A stretch of 64,000 bases of DNA from DATEAV01 sp964575425. Lineage in GTDB: Bacteria; Chloroflexota; Anaerolineae; Anaerolineales; E44-bin32. Position 1 is the first letter of the stretch, and each line of letters opens with the position of its first letter. Shown in pieces: positions 1 through 7,084 of this stretch. A program made the translations under genes and the position numbers. The stretch lies in contig CAZNRD010000003.1 of NCBI GenBank assembly GCA_964575425.1, positions 52,799 through 116,798 on the forward strand. The letters are read 5' to 3'. The notes beneath the pieces were generated by a model that was not told where the DNA came from, did no database searches, and worked only from the letters and a program-made list of their open reading frames with translations.

Positions 1-564
1 GAATACCAGGATGTACTCATGGGTGTCGCGCAGAGTCGGATTCGATGGCGACATCCAGCTACCCCAGGCAGTAGACGTCCCAGCACTCGAACCCTTCTGC
101 CAGATGATCTCGCCCCTCATTTGGAATCCCATCTCAATCATCTGCAGCGCAATCGAGGCGTGAAGCGGGATGTATGGCCGCCGGCCGAGGTTGGCGACGT
201 TGACGCATGCTCTCCCGCCGGGCACCAGCACGCGATGCACCTCATTCCACACTCGCCCTAGAAAGTCCAGATACTCCTGCAACGTCAGGTCCCCGTCGTA
301 ATCCTTGCCGACGTTGTACGGGGGCGAGGTCACCATCAGGTGGATGCTGCTGTCGGGCAGCTCATGCATGACCTCCGAGGACTTGCACAACACGCTGTCC
401 AGCACTCCGGCCGGGACAGTGTTCTCGATGTATTCTGTCGGTGCCTCCTTCGGCAACGAACCGTACATCCGGCTGCTGTAGAACCGCGACGAATCGTGGT
501 TTTCCCGGCCTGAGGAGCCGAAGGCTCTGGTTGACGTCCCCCGGCGCTGTGACGTCTTCTTCAT
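1..564 (-). CDS. DNA methyltransferase of a type II R-M system (3' part missing)
   Basis: The reading frame opens with ATG at 564 and is still open at base 1, so only the first 188 residues are present. Residues about 80-86 read TSPPYN, the SPPY form of catalytic motif IV of amino DNA methyltransferases; this form is typical of N4-cytosine enzymes, though N6-adenine cannot be excluded. Motif IV lies near the N-terminus, which fits the beta-class order in which the SAM-binding motif I comes later and would be off the window. The stretch around VLVPGGRACVNVANL also resembles this family. The gene starts 10 nt after the ThaI-like endonuclease stop on the same strand, so it should protect the host DNA from that enzyme. 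No clear Shine-Dalgarno is seen, suggesting translational coupling. Confidence 0.88.
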   Translation of the reverse strand, partial: MKKTSQRRGTSTRAFGSSGRENHDSSRFYSSRMYGSLPKEAPTEYIENTVPAGVLDSVLCKSSEVMHELPDSSIHLMVTSPPYNVGKDYDGDLTLQEYLDFLGRVWNEVHRVLVPGGRACVNVANLGRRPYIPLHASIALQMIEMGFQMRGEIIWQKGSSAGTSTAWGSWMSPSNPTLRDTHEYILVF

Positions 565-574
565 GGGGCGCACT

Positions 575-1213
575 TCAATCCAGTTTCCAGTACTCAACCC
601 ATCGTTCGTAAGGATCGTATCGGGTGGATGGCCTCTTCCAGTCGATCGGAATCCCGCGCGCGTCTGCCTGGTTCACGAGCCGCCCCATCGCCTCCGCGCT
701 GATCTCCACGCCGCGGGGGTTGGTGCCGCGCCTGGGTGGCTTGAGGTACCGCTCTGGGCCCGGCTCCCTAGGCACCGAAACTTGTGCCTCCAGTGGGAGA
801 TAGGCAAGCCCGCCGCGATCATTCCACACGACAAGTGCTACCAGGTAGTCGCAGCGGGGGGGGAAATGGCGTATGAAATCGGTAGAGCGCTCAGGATCAA
901 TGGTCCAGATCGCCTTCACGCCGGCAATCCGCGGAGTGGATGTCGTTAGCGTCTTTATGGAAAGGCCTTCTCCGAATAGCCTGACATCAACCTCGTGTTC
1001 CGTGATCGATACCTCGGTCTCAACGTTCTCGCGGCCGAATCGATAGATGAGCAAAGCCACCAAGACCCGCTCCCGAAGGGAGCCTGCTTCCATCCCCACC
1101 TTCCCTGCCCGTGAGGAATCCCTCTCGGCGTAGTGGAAGATGTGAGGCGGACGTCGCCGGATCATTTCTACCAGGAGGGCGTCATCGAACACGACGCCTA
1201 CACGTCCTGTCAT
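575..1213 (-). CDS. ThaI-family type II restriction endonuclease
   Basis: A protein of 212 residues that I recognise as the ThaI type II endonuclease family: conserved blocks are SSRAGKVGMEAGSLRER, the core TEHEVDVRLFGEGLSIKT with D76 and the S85-I-K87 pair in the place of a PD-(D/E)XK site, a GVKAIWT block, GTNPRGVEIS, and the C-terminal YDPYERWVEYW. ThaI itself cuts CGCG; the specificity here is inferred only from family. I chose ATG 1213 because it gives the normal family length and begins just before the conserved FDDALLVE block; the frame stays open upstream to a TTG at 1342 and an ATG at 1288. The adjacent methyltransferase completes the R-M pair. Confidence 0.85.
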   Translation of the reverse strand: MTGRVGVVFDDALLVEMIRRRPPHIFHYAERDSSRAGKVGMEAGSLRERVLVALLIYRFGRENVETEVSITEHEVDVRLFGEGLSIKTLTTSTPRIAGVKAIWTIDPERSTDFIRHFPPRCDYLVALVVWNDRGGLAYLPLEAQVSVPREPGPERYLKPPRRGTNPRGVEISAEAMGRLVNQADARGIPIDWKRPSTRYDPYERWVEYWKLD

Positions 1214-1616
1214 GATGTCCCAATCGCTGCTGCCGAGCGGTTTCCAGTGTAGCACAGCTCCGATGGCTCCGGGGATGTGGCACAGCATGGCGCCGCAGTT
1301 AGTCACCAGCGCCGGGGCACCCAGATCGGCAGTGGTTCGCAACCGGAGCCTCTTGTGGATACGCCAGGTGGGCCGGCGCTGACGGGGCTCCTACAAGCTA
1401 GGGTGCCTTCTAGTCATCGCAGAGAAGCTCCGAACCAGCAGCAAGTCGGACCAATGCGTTCCTCGCTCGCCTCGGTTGAGGGGTGTCTCAATTCCCAGTG
1501 ACGTGGCCTGGTCATGCCTTCCCAGCGTTTCAATGGCCGCCGCGTATAATTACCGCGTCGCCTTGGGCGCTGCGCAGGGCGGTGGCCGGACAGCTGCGGA
1601 AAGGGGATGTTCCGAT
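1214..1616. other. Divergent intergenic region
   Basis: About 400 bases between the restriction gene (leftward) and the HicB-DinB gene (rightward). The part up to 1342 is still open in the restriction gene frame. A perfect TATAAT occurs at 1545-1550 on the plus strand with no convincing -35 element; it could start the transcript of the HicB-DinB gene. No RNA gene or repeat is seen. Confidence 0.4.
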
Positions 1617-2294
1617 ATGCCCTACATCGTCTGCGCCGAGGAGATGGACCGCCGCTGGGTGGCCTATGTCCCCGACCTGCCGGGCTGCTTCGCCTCGCAC
1701 CGTGACCGCGAGGCAGCCATCGCCGCCATCCCCGCCGCCATCGAAGCCTACCGCAAGTGGTGCGCCGGACACGGCCTGCACGTGTCGGGCCTCTCCGGGC
1801 CCATGGTCGTCGACGAGGTCATCCGCGCCTGGGACTACGAGGACGACTACGAAGTCAACGCCTTTTTCGCCTCGGACCGCCCGCCGCTAACCACCGACGA
1901 ACTGCCGGAAATCGAGCGGCTGCTGGAGGCCAGCCACACCGATCTGCTGGTCACCGTCGAGGGCCTCGAGCCGGCCGACTTGCTCACCGAGTTCCCCGGC
2001 GAACGCTGGCCCATCGCCGGCATCCTGGGTCACGTTGCCAACGCAGAGTGGTGGTACCTCGATCGCCTCGGACTGGCTTTCCCCAAGTCTGCTGTTCCTG
2101 AAGATCCCTTCGAGCGCCTCGACGCCGTGCGCGCCCAGACCCTGGCCTCCCTGCCCGCTCTCGTTAGGCGCACTGGCGTCGTGACCATGGCCGGCGAGAC
2201 GTGGTCATCCCGCAAGGTCATCCGCCGCACCCTGTGGCACGAGCGGGATCACACGGAGCACATCCTCAAGCTGCGGGCCAGGCTCCTCACCTGA
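1617..2294 (+). CDS. HicB-like domain fused to a DinB-like domain
   Basis: A 225-residue protein. Residues 1-50 match the HicB/UPF0150 fold (Y-I-V-C-A-E near the start, then WVAYVPDLPGCFASHRDREAA), the antitoxin-type partial RNase H domain. Residues 93-225 look like a DinB four-helix bundle: H139 in ILGHVANAEWW and the cluster W-H208-E-R-D-H212-T-E-H215 supply the usual metal-binding histidines. DinB-fold proteins include thiol-dependent S-transferases; the substrate here is unknown. I chose ATG 1617 because a good site (AAAGGGGA) lies about 10 nt upstream and the HicB domain starts right there, although the frame is open further upstream. No HicA toxin gene is seen next to it, so an antitoxin role is doubtful. 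Confidence 0.75.
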   Translation: MPYIVCAEEMDRRWVAYVPDLPGCFASHRDREAAIAAIPAAIEAYRKWCAGHGLHVSGLSGPMVVDEVIRAWDYEDDYEVNAFFASDRPPLTTDELPEIERLLEASHTDLLVTVEGLEPADLLTEFPGERWPIAGILGHVANAEWWYLDRLGLAFPKSAVPEDPFERLDAVRAQTLASLPALVRRTGVVTMAGETWSSRKVIRRTLWHERDHTEHILKLRARLLT

Positions 2295-2329
2295 CACGGC
2301 GTCATCCCATTCCCGCGAAGGAGATCCCG

Positions 2330-3103
2330 ATGACCGCATCCGTGATCCTGACCGAAATCCACGAGCGCGCCGGCCTGATCCGGCTCAACCGCCCGGATGC
2401 GCTCAACGCCCTCAACCGCCAGGTGCTGAGCGAGCTTGTCGAGGCGCTGCGGGCATTCGACGCGAACCCGGAGGTCGGAGCCATGGTTATCAGCGGGGAC
2501 GCGCGCGCCTTTGCCGCCGGCGCCGACATCAAGGAAATGGCCCAGGCGTCAGCGGTCGAGATGCTCAGCGCCGAGCACATCTCCCTCTTCGATCAGGTCG
2601 CCACCATCAAGAAGCCCGTCATCGCGGCGGTGTCGGGCTGGTGTCTGGGGGGAGGCTGTGAGCTGGCAATGGCTTGCGACATGATCATCGCCTCCGAGAC
2701 AGCCCGGTTCGGCCAGCCGGAGATCAACATCGGTGTCATCCCTGGTGCCGGCGGCACCCAGCGCCTGACCCGCGCCGTGGGCAAGGCGCTGGCGATGGAA
2801 ATCGTCCTCAACAACCGAACCCTCTCGGCGCAGGAGGCCCTGCAGTACGGCCTGGTCAACCGCGTCGTCCCGCCGGAAGCCTGTGTGGAGGAAGCCCTCA
2901 AACTGGCCAATGAGATCGCCGCCCGCGCGCCGATCGCCGTGCGCTTGGGGAAGGAGGCGGTCAATCACGCCTTCGAGTCTTCACTCTCCGACGGCATCGC
3001 CCACGAGCGCCGCGCCTTCTACTTCCTCTTCAGCACCGAAGACCAGAAAGAGGGCATGCAGGCCTTCATGGAGAAGCGCAAACCCGTCTGGAAGGGCCAC
3101 TGA
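2330..3103 (+). CDS. Enoyl-CoA hydratase (crotonase family)
   Basis: A 257-residue crotonase expected to hydrate trans-2-enoyl-CoA in beta-oxidation or a related acyl-CoA pathway in the cytoplasm. The oxyanion-hole region reads AFAAGADIKEMA, and both catalytic glutamates are present: the first in GGGCELAMACD, the second in FGQPEINIGVIPGAGG. The C-terminus (EDQKEGMQAFMEKRKPVW) is typical of hydratases. ATG 2330 is preceded by GAAGGAGAT at the right distance. It lies 35 nt after the HicB-DinB gene and 20 nt before the AAC(3)-like gene, on the same strand. A second crotonase at 5773 lacks the first glutamate and is likely an isomerase. Confidence 0.93.
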   Translation: MTASVILTEIHERAGLIRLNRPDALNALNRQVLSELVEALRAFDANPEVGAMVISGDARAFAAGADIKEMAQASAVEMLSAEHISLFDQVATIKKPVIAAVSGWCLGGGCELAMACDMIIASETARFGQPEINIGVIPGAGGTQRLTRAVGKALAMEIVLNNRTLSAQEALQYGLVNRVVPPEACVEEALKLANEIAARAPIAVRLGKEAVNHAFESSLSDGIAHERRAFYFLFSTEDQKEGMQAFMEKRKPVWKGH

Positions 3104-3123
3104 GAGGCCATCGGCCCGCCGCC

Positions 3124-3921
3124 ATGATTACCTATCGCGACCTCGCCCTCGCCCTGCGCGACGTCGGCCTCACCCCCAACAGCATCATCCTGGCCCACGT
3201 CTCTCTGGATGGCCTCGACCCGATTCGCGGAGGTCCCGAGGCCGTCCTGGGTGCCTTGCTCTCCTCCTGCCACGCCCTTGTCATGCCCACTTTCACCACC
3301 CGCACCCTGGTCGTCCCACGCACCGGTCCGCCCGACAACGGCCTGACCTACGACCAGGAGGAAGTCAACGCCCGGGCCGAGGTCTTCGATCCCGAGATGC
3401 CAGCGGATCCGGCAATGGGAGAGGTCGCCGAGGCGCTGCGCCGTCACCCTGAAGCCCATCGCTCCTCTCACCCGGTCCTCTCCTTCTGCGGCATCCGCGC
3501 CGACGAGGCCCTCGACGCCCAGACGATCGACGACCCCTGGGCTCCGGTCGCGGTCCTGGCCGAAGCCGACGCCGACGTCCTGCTTCTTGGCGCCGACCAC
3601 ACGGCCAACGCCGGCCTGCACTACGCCGAGAAGCTCGCCGGCCGAAAACAGTTCCTGCGCTGGGCTCTTGTCCCCGGCCGCATCGTCACCTGTCCTGCCT
3701 ACCCAGGCTGCTCCGACGGATTCCCTGCCGTTGCCCCCCGCCTCGAAGGCATCTCTCGCCTGGCAACCTTGGGACAGGCCACCATCGAGCTAATCCCCCT
3801 GCGCGACCTGATCCACATCGCAGTGGGCTGGATCCGCCAGGACCCCCGCGCCCTGCTCTGCAACCGCCCGGATTGCCCGCTCTGCCGCGACGTGCGCACT
3901 GCCATTCGCGCAGATGAGTAG
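3124..3921 (+). CDS. Aminoglycoside N3-acetyltransferase-like protein
   Basis: 265 residues of the AAC(3)/YokD fold (antibiotic N-acetyltransferase family). Recognisable blocks are the N-terminal L-x-x-VGLTPNSIILAHVSL, the MPTFTT strand, the HRSSHPVLSFCGIRADE motif with the conserved histidines, and LLLGADHTANAGLHYAEKLAG. Family members transfer acetyl from acetyl-CoA to an amine; many chromosomal relatives have no shown role in resistance, so I do not call this a resistance gene. The C-terminus ends in a small cysteine cluster (C-N-R-P-D-C-P-L-C). Its ribosome site is weak (GAGAGG about 15 nt before the ATG). It probably is co-transcribed with the upstream crotonase. Confidence 0.82.
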   Translation: MITYRDLALALRDVGLTPNSIILAHVSLDGLDPIRGGPEAVLGALLSSCHALVMPTFTTRTLVVPRTGPPDNGLTYDQEEVNARAEVFDPEMPADPAMGEVAEALRRHPEAHRSSHPVLSFCGIRADEALDAQTIDDPWAPVAVLAEADADVLLLGADHTANAGLHYAEKLAGRKQFLRWALVPGRIVTCPAYPGCSDGFPAVAPRLEGISRLATLGQATIELIPLRDLIHIAVGWIRQDPRALLCNRPDCPLCRDVRTAIRADE

Positions 3922-3933
3922 CGTGGGAGAGGC

Positions 3934-3962
3934 TTGCCCGCGTCTGGATCCGCGGGCATAAT
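3934..3962 (+). promoter_or_regulatory. Possible promoter for the small membrane protein gene
   Basis: TTGCCC at 3934-3939 and CATAAT at 3957-3962 are separated by 17 nt. The same stretch contains a 7-bp inverted repeat (GCCCGCG 3936-3942 with CGCGGGC 3951-3957) with no T-run, which may be a weak hairpin after the acetyltransferase gene. Confidence 0.4.
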
Positions 3963-3991
3963 GGCGCCGACATCAGACTGAGGAGGACCCC

Positions 3992-4276
3992 ATGGACCGG
4001 AAGACGGGAGGCATTGTCGCCACAGTGCTCACAGCCCTTCTGTGCGGCTGCCCGGGACTGTTCTGCTGCCTGCTCGGCGCGGTGAATGCTGCCACAGGTG
4101 GCACCTGGACAGGCAGTCTCGGCGTTCAGCAGTACACGGGCGAGATCCCAACCGGATACGGCTACGGCATGATCTGCCTCGGGCTGGTGTTTGTCCTCAT
4201 CCCGATCCTTGTCGGCATCTTCACCCTCCGCCGCAAGCCGCAGCCGATGGTCGAGGAGGTTCCGCCACCCGCATAG
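3992..4276 (+). CDS. Small membrane protein, two TM segments
   Basis: 94 residues with no family that I recognise. Two hydrophobic helices are visible, about residues 8-33 (rich in Cys, Gly and Ala: ALLCGCPGLFCCLLGAV) and 55-80 (MICLGLVFVLIPILVGIF), joined by a polar loop with TGGTWTGSLG, and a short basic/acidic cytoplasmic tail. The ATG is preceded by a strong GAGGAGG. It ends 10 nt before the epimerase gene. Confidence 0.7.
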   Translation: MDRKTGGIVATVLTALLCGCPGLFCCLLGAVNAATGGTWTGSLGVQQYTGEIPTGYGYGMICLGLVFVLIPILVGIFTLRRKPQPMVEEVPPPA

Positions 4277-4286
4277 CCTCCCCGCC

Positions 4287-5282
4287 GTGACCACGGCCCT
4301 GGTCCTCGGCGCGACTGGCTTCATCGGCGGACACATCGCCCGGGCAGCGCTCAGCCGCGGCTGGCAGGTGCGCGGCCTACGGCGCCGCCCGGGCGCTCTC
4401 GGACACCTCGGCCAGGAACCGATAGCCTGGTTCGACGGCAACCTCGACGATCCGGCCAGCCTGCAGCCTGCCTTCCGCGGCGCCGACATCGTCTTCCACG
4501 CCGCCGGCTACTACCCGAAAAGCGGCGAACCCGTTCACCGTCATGTGGCCAGCGCTTTGCGCCAGACGCGCACCGTCCTGGACGCCGTCCGCCGTGCCGC
4601 AGCCTCACGCTTCGTCTACGTCTCCAGCCTGACCACCGTCGGCGCGCCGCCTCCTCGCGAAGACCGCCTGGCCGACGAGCGCGACCGCTACCTGCCGGGT
4701 TCGATCCCGCGTTCGGCCTACTACGAGTGCAAGTATGCGATGGAGAGCGAAGTGCTGCGATCCGACAGCAGCATCCCGTCCGTGATCGTCAATCCAACGG
4801 CTGTCTTCGGCCCCGGCGACGTGCACCTGACGCTGGCGCGGCTGCTCCTGGCCGTCGCCCGCGGCTGGGCCATCGCGTGGCTGCCGGCACGGTTGAATGT
4901 GGTGGATGTGCGCGACATCGCCCAGGCTACAGTGCGCGCGGCGGAGGTGGGCACCCTCGGCGAGTGCTACCTTCTCGGCGGCCACAACGTCACGCTGCGG
5001 GAGTTCCTGACGACCGCCTGCCGCATTGCTGGCGTCTCTCCGCCGCGCTTCGAGCTTCCCCTGTGGTGCATCGACCTGGCGGTGCTCTTGAGCGATGTGA
5101 TGCCTCCGTTCCGCTTGGCGGGAAATCACCTGCGCGCCATCCGGTCGTGGCAGTTCTACAACTGCGACAAGGCTCGTCGCGAGGTCGGCCTCGCCCCCCG
5201 GCCCCTGGAGGCTACTCTCGCAGATGCCTTCGAGTGGCTGGCAGCGCAGGGGCACAGGATGCGGCACCGTTCTGTGGTATGA
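4287..5282 (+). CDS. NAD(P)-dependent epimerase/dehydratase (extended SDR)
   Basis: 331 residues of the extended short-chain dehydrogenase family, in the dihydroflavonol-reductase/HpnA-like branch. The Rossmann motif GATGFIGGH is at residues 8-16, a serine block (YVSSLTTVG) and the YxxxK pair (Y-Y-E-C-K-Y-A-M-E) form the active site, and NPTAVFGPGD follows. These enzymes act on nucleotide sugars or hydroxyl/keto groups of other substrates; the substrate is not predictable. I chose GTG 4287 because the Rossmann strand begins immediately after it; a longer upstream frame overlaps the previous gene in another phase. The stop overlaps the leader of the next gene by spacing only 19 nt. Confidence 0.85.
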   Translation: MTTALVLGATGFIGGHIARAALSRGWQVRGLRRRPGALGHLGQEPIAWFDGNLDDPASLQPAFRGADIVFHAAGYYPKSGEPVHRHVASALRQTRTVLDAVRRAAASRFVYVSSLTTVGAPPPREDRLADERDRYLPGSIPRSAYYECKYAMESEVLRSDSSIPSVIVNPTAVFGPGDVHLTLARLLLAVARGWAIAWLPARLNVVDVRDIAQATVRAAEVGTLGECYLLGGHNVTLREFLTTACRIAGVSPPRFELPLWCIDLAVLLSDVMPPFRLAGNHLRAIRSWQFYNCDKARREVGLAPRPLEATLADAFEWLAAQGHRMRHRSVV

Positions 5283-5301
5283 TTTCGCCGCCGAGAAGCC
5301 G

Positions 5302-5697
5302 ATGACCCCCTCCTCCGAAATCGAGAAGATCACCATCATCGAGGGCCCGCCTCCCACGTTCGAGGCAGCGGTCGATCCCTGGGCCTACAGCCTGAGCGAC
5401 GGGCCGCTGCCCTTCCAGGTGGCGCTGTGCCGCCTGCGCACTTTCAACGGCGCGGCTCTCGTTGAGCGGTGCTACCGCGCATGGCGACGTCACCAGCCGG
5501 TGATGCTCGAGTACCGCACCCCCGACGGCCAGACTCACACGGCACCCATCGTGGCCGCCCGCTGGGTTGAGCTCGATGAAGGCCAGGTCCTGCTGTTGTG
5601 GATACGCCTGCCCGAGAACGATTTCGAGCTCGAGTTCGAGATGGACGAGGGCTTCGATGAGGAGTCGGACGAACCCGATCTCGACTCCAATTCCTGA
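5302..5697 (+). CDS. Conserved hypothetical protein, acidic C-terminus
   Basis: A 131-residue soluble protein without a domain I can name. The middle (FQVALCRLRTFNGAALVERCYRAW) is likely helical, followed by beta-rich sequence (PVMLEYRTPDG, APIVAARWVELDEGQVLLLWIRL), then a strongly acidic tail of about 25 residues rich in E, D and F. ATG 5302 begins 20 nt after the epimerase stop; the frame is open further upstream into that gene, so the start is inferred from gene spacing. A terminator follows at once, so this closes the local operon. Confidence 0.65.
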   Translation: MTPSSEIEKITIIEGPPPTFEAAVDPWAYSLSDGPLPFQVALCRLRTFNGAALVERCYRAWRRHQPVMLEYRTPDGQTHTAPIVAARWVELDEGQVLLLWIRLPENDFELEFEMDEGFDEESDEPDLDSNS

Positions 5698-5706
5698 GCG
5701 AGTCCC

Positions 5707-5733
5707 ACCGGGCGCCTCGGCGCCCGGTTTTCT
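5707..5733 (+). terminator. Rho-independent terminator
   Basis: A 10-bp perfect inverted repeat, ACCGGGCGCC (5707-5716) with GGCGCCCGGT (5719-5728), followed by a T-rich run TTTCT. It sits 10 nt after the stop of the hypothetical gene at 5697. Confidence 0.8.
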
Positions 5734-5772
5734 CTTCCGGGACCTCGGCGTCACAACCTTCGGAGCTCGCCT

Positions 5773-6558
5773 ATGGCCAAGTACACGAACCTTCGCCTCG
5801 ATCAGCAGGGGACGGTGCAAACGCTCACCCTCGACCGGCCTCCCGTCAACGCGTTTGACTTCCAACTTGCGGACGACCTGCTCGGTGCGTTGAGAGAAGC
5901 GGCCGGCGACGAAGATGTCCGCTGCCTGGTGCTCACCGGCGCGGGCAAATCGTTCAGCGCGGGTCAGGATGTCGTGCAGATGCACGAGGTCGGGCCGCAG
6001 GTGTCGTACCGGGAGCACCTCGAGAGCAGCTTCAACGCCATCGTGCGCACCATGCGGCAGATGGAGAAACCTGTCATCGGTGCCATCAACGGCACGGCCG
6101 CCGGGGCAGGGCTGGGCATTGCCCTTGCCACCGATCTGCGCCTGGCAGCGGAAAGCGCCCGCTTCGTCTTCGGCTTCACCGCCCTCGGCCTCTCTGCCGA
6201 CTCGGGAACCTCGCTCTTCCTCACCCTGCACCTGGGGCCCGCCCGCGCCGCCGAGATGGCCTTCACCAACCAGCCCCTCTCTGCGCAGCAGGCGCTCGCG
6301 GCGGGTATGGTGAATCGCGTCGTGCCCGATCCCGAGCTGCTCCACGAGGCGCAGGCTCTGGCGACTGCCCTGGCGGCCGGCCCAACGCGCGCATATGGGC
6401 TGATCAAGCGCGCCCTTCACTTTGCTGGCTATCAGACGCTGGAAGCCGTGCTCGAGCACGAGGGGGCACTCCAGGAAATCGCTAGCCGCACCACCGATCA
6501 TCGGGAGGGCGTCGCCGCGTTCCTGGCGAAGCGACCGCCGCTTTTCCGCGGCTGCTGA
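5773..6558 (+). CDS. Crotonase-family enoyl-CoA isomerase (PaaG-like)
   Basis: 261 residues of the crotonase fold. The oxyanion-hole region is KSFSAGQDVVQMHE. The first hydratase glutamate is replaced (AAGAGLGIALATD), and the second position carries the sequence ALGLSADSGTSLFL, matching the aspartate-containing P-D-S-G motif of PaaG-type isomerases, so I infer a double-bond or ring isomerase rather than a hydratase. ATG 5773 has GGAGC 6-7 nt upstream. It follows a terminator and so has its own transcript; the downstream metallothionein-like gene begins 56 nt later. Confidence 0.85.
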   Translation: MAKYTNLRLDQQGTVQTLTLDRPPVNAFDFQLADDLLGALREAAGDEDVRCLVLTGAGKSFSAGQDVVQMHEVGPQVSYREHLESSFNAIVRTMRQMEKPVIGAINGTAAGAGLGIALATDLRLAAESARFVFGFTALGLSADSGTSLFLTLHLGPARAAEMAFTNQPLSAQQALAAGMVNRVVPDPELLHEAQALATALAAGPTRAYGLIKRALHFAGYQTLEAVLEHEGALQEIASRTTDHREGVAAFLAKRPPLFRGC

Positions 6559-6614
6559 GCGCGCCCCTCTGGCACGATTGCCACACCGAGGTCGATCCGC
6601 GAAAGGAGGCCCAG

Positions 6615-6794
6615 ATGCCAGTTCTCGACGGGGTCCTCTTCTGCGATCGCTGCGGCGCGGAGATCGTCGGCGCGCCGGTGGTACGTGGCCGATTGCGCTA
6701 CTGCTGTGAGGACTGCGCCAACGGCCTCCGCTGCGATTGCGCCCTCCTCCTCGAGGATGACCGACGCACAGGCAGGGAGACCTCGGGCAGCTAA
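6615..6794 (+). CDS. Metallothionein-like cysteine-rich micro-protein
   Basis: A 59-residue protein that starts at ATG 6615 behind a perfect GAAAGGAGG (6601-6609). It has seven cysteines: C10-x2-C13, C30-C31-x2-C34, C40-x-C42. The part RYCCEDCANGLRCDC resembles the C-terminal metal-binding segment of prokaryotic metallothioneins (Y-C-S-E-x-C-A-x-G...C-x-C), so zinc or copper binding is likely. The cysteine number is lower than in SmtA-type proteins. It may belong to the transcript of the PaaG-like gene. About 290 nt of apparently empty sequence follow, including a TAGAAT at 7053-7058 that could serve the next gene. Confidence 0.72.
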   Translation: MPVLDGVLFCDRCGAEIVGAPVVRGRLRYCCEDCANGLRCDCALLLEDDRRTGRETSGS

Positions 6795-7084
6795 CCCTTG
6801 CCGTTCAGGGTCACGGCTGTCACGATAGACCGCCGAGTACAGGGGTTCCCAGCACGACCGTCATGTGTGGTCCAGAGACCGCTCCAATCGGCCCTCGCGC
6901 AGCTTTTGGCAGACGAGCTCCTGCCATGGAGACAGTCGCCATTGCCGGTTTGGAGGCGATCCGGGCAGGATGCACGCATGAGCCCGAGAGCAGGTGTGCA
7001 TGTCCTCCCCCGTGATCCCGCCCACAGTTCTCCGGCCGCCGATGTCCGCCTGTAGAATCCCTGTCGAGAGGAAGCAGCCAACCC

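Noticed and set aside
5212..6501. 429-residue minus-strand frame over the hypothetical gene and the PaaG-like gene
   Set aside because: It crosses a terminator and two genes of the opposite strand.
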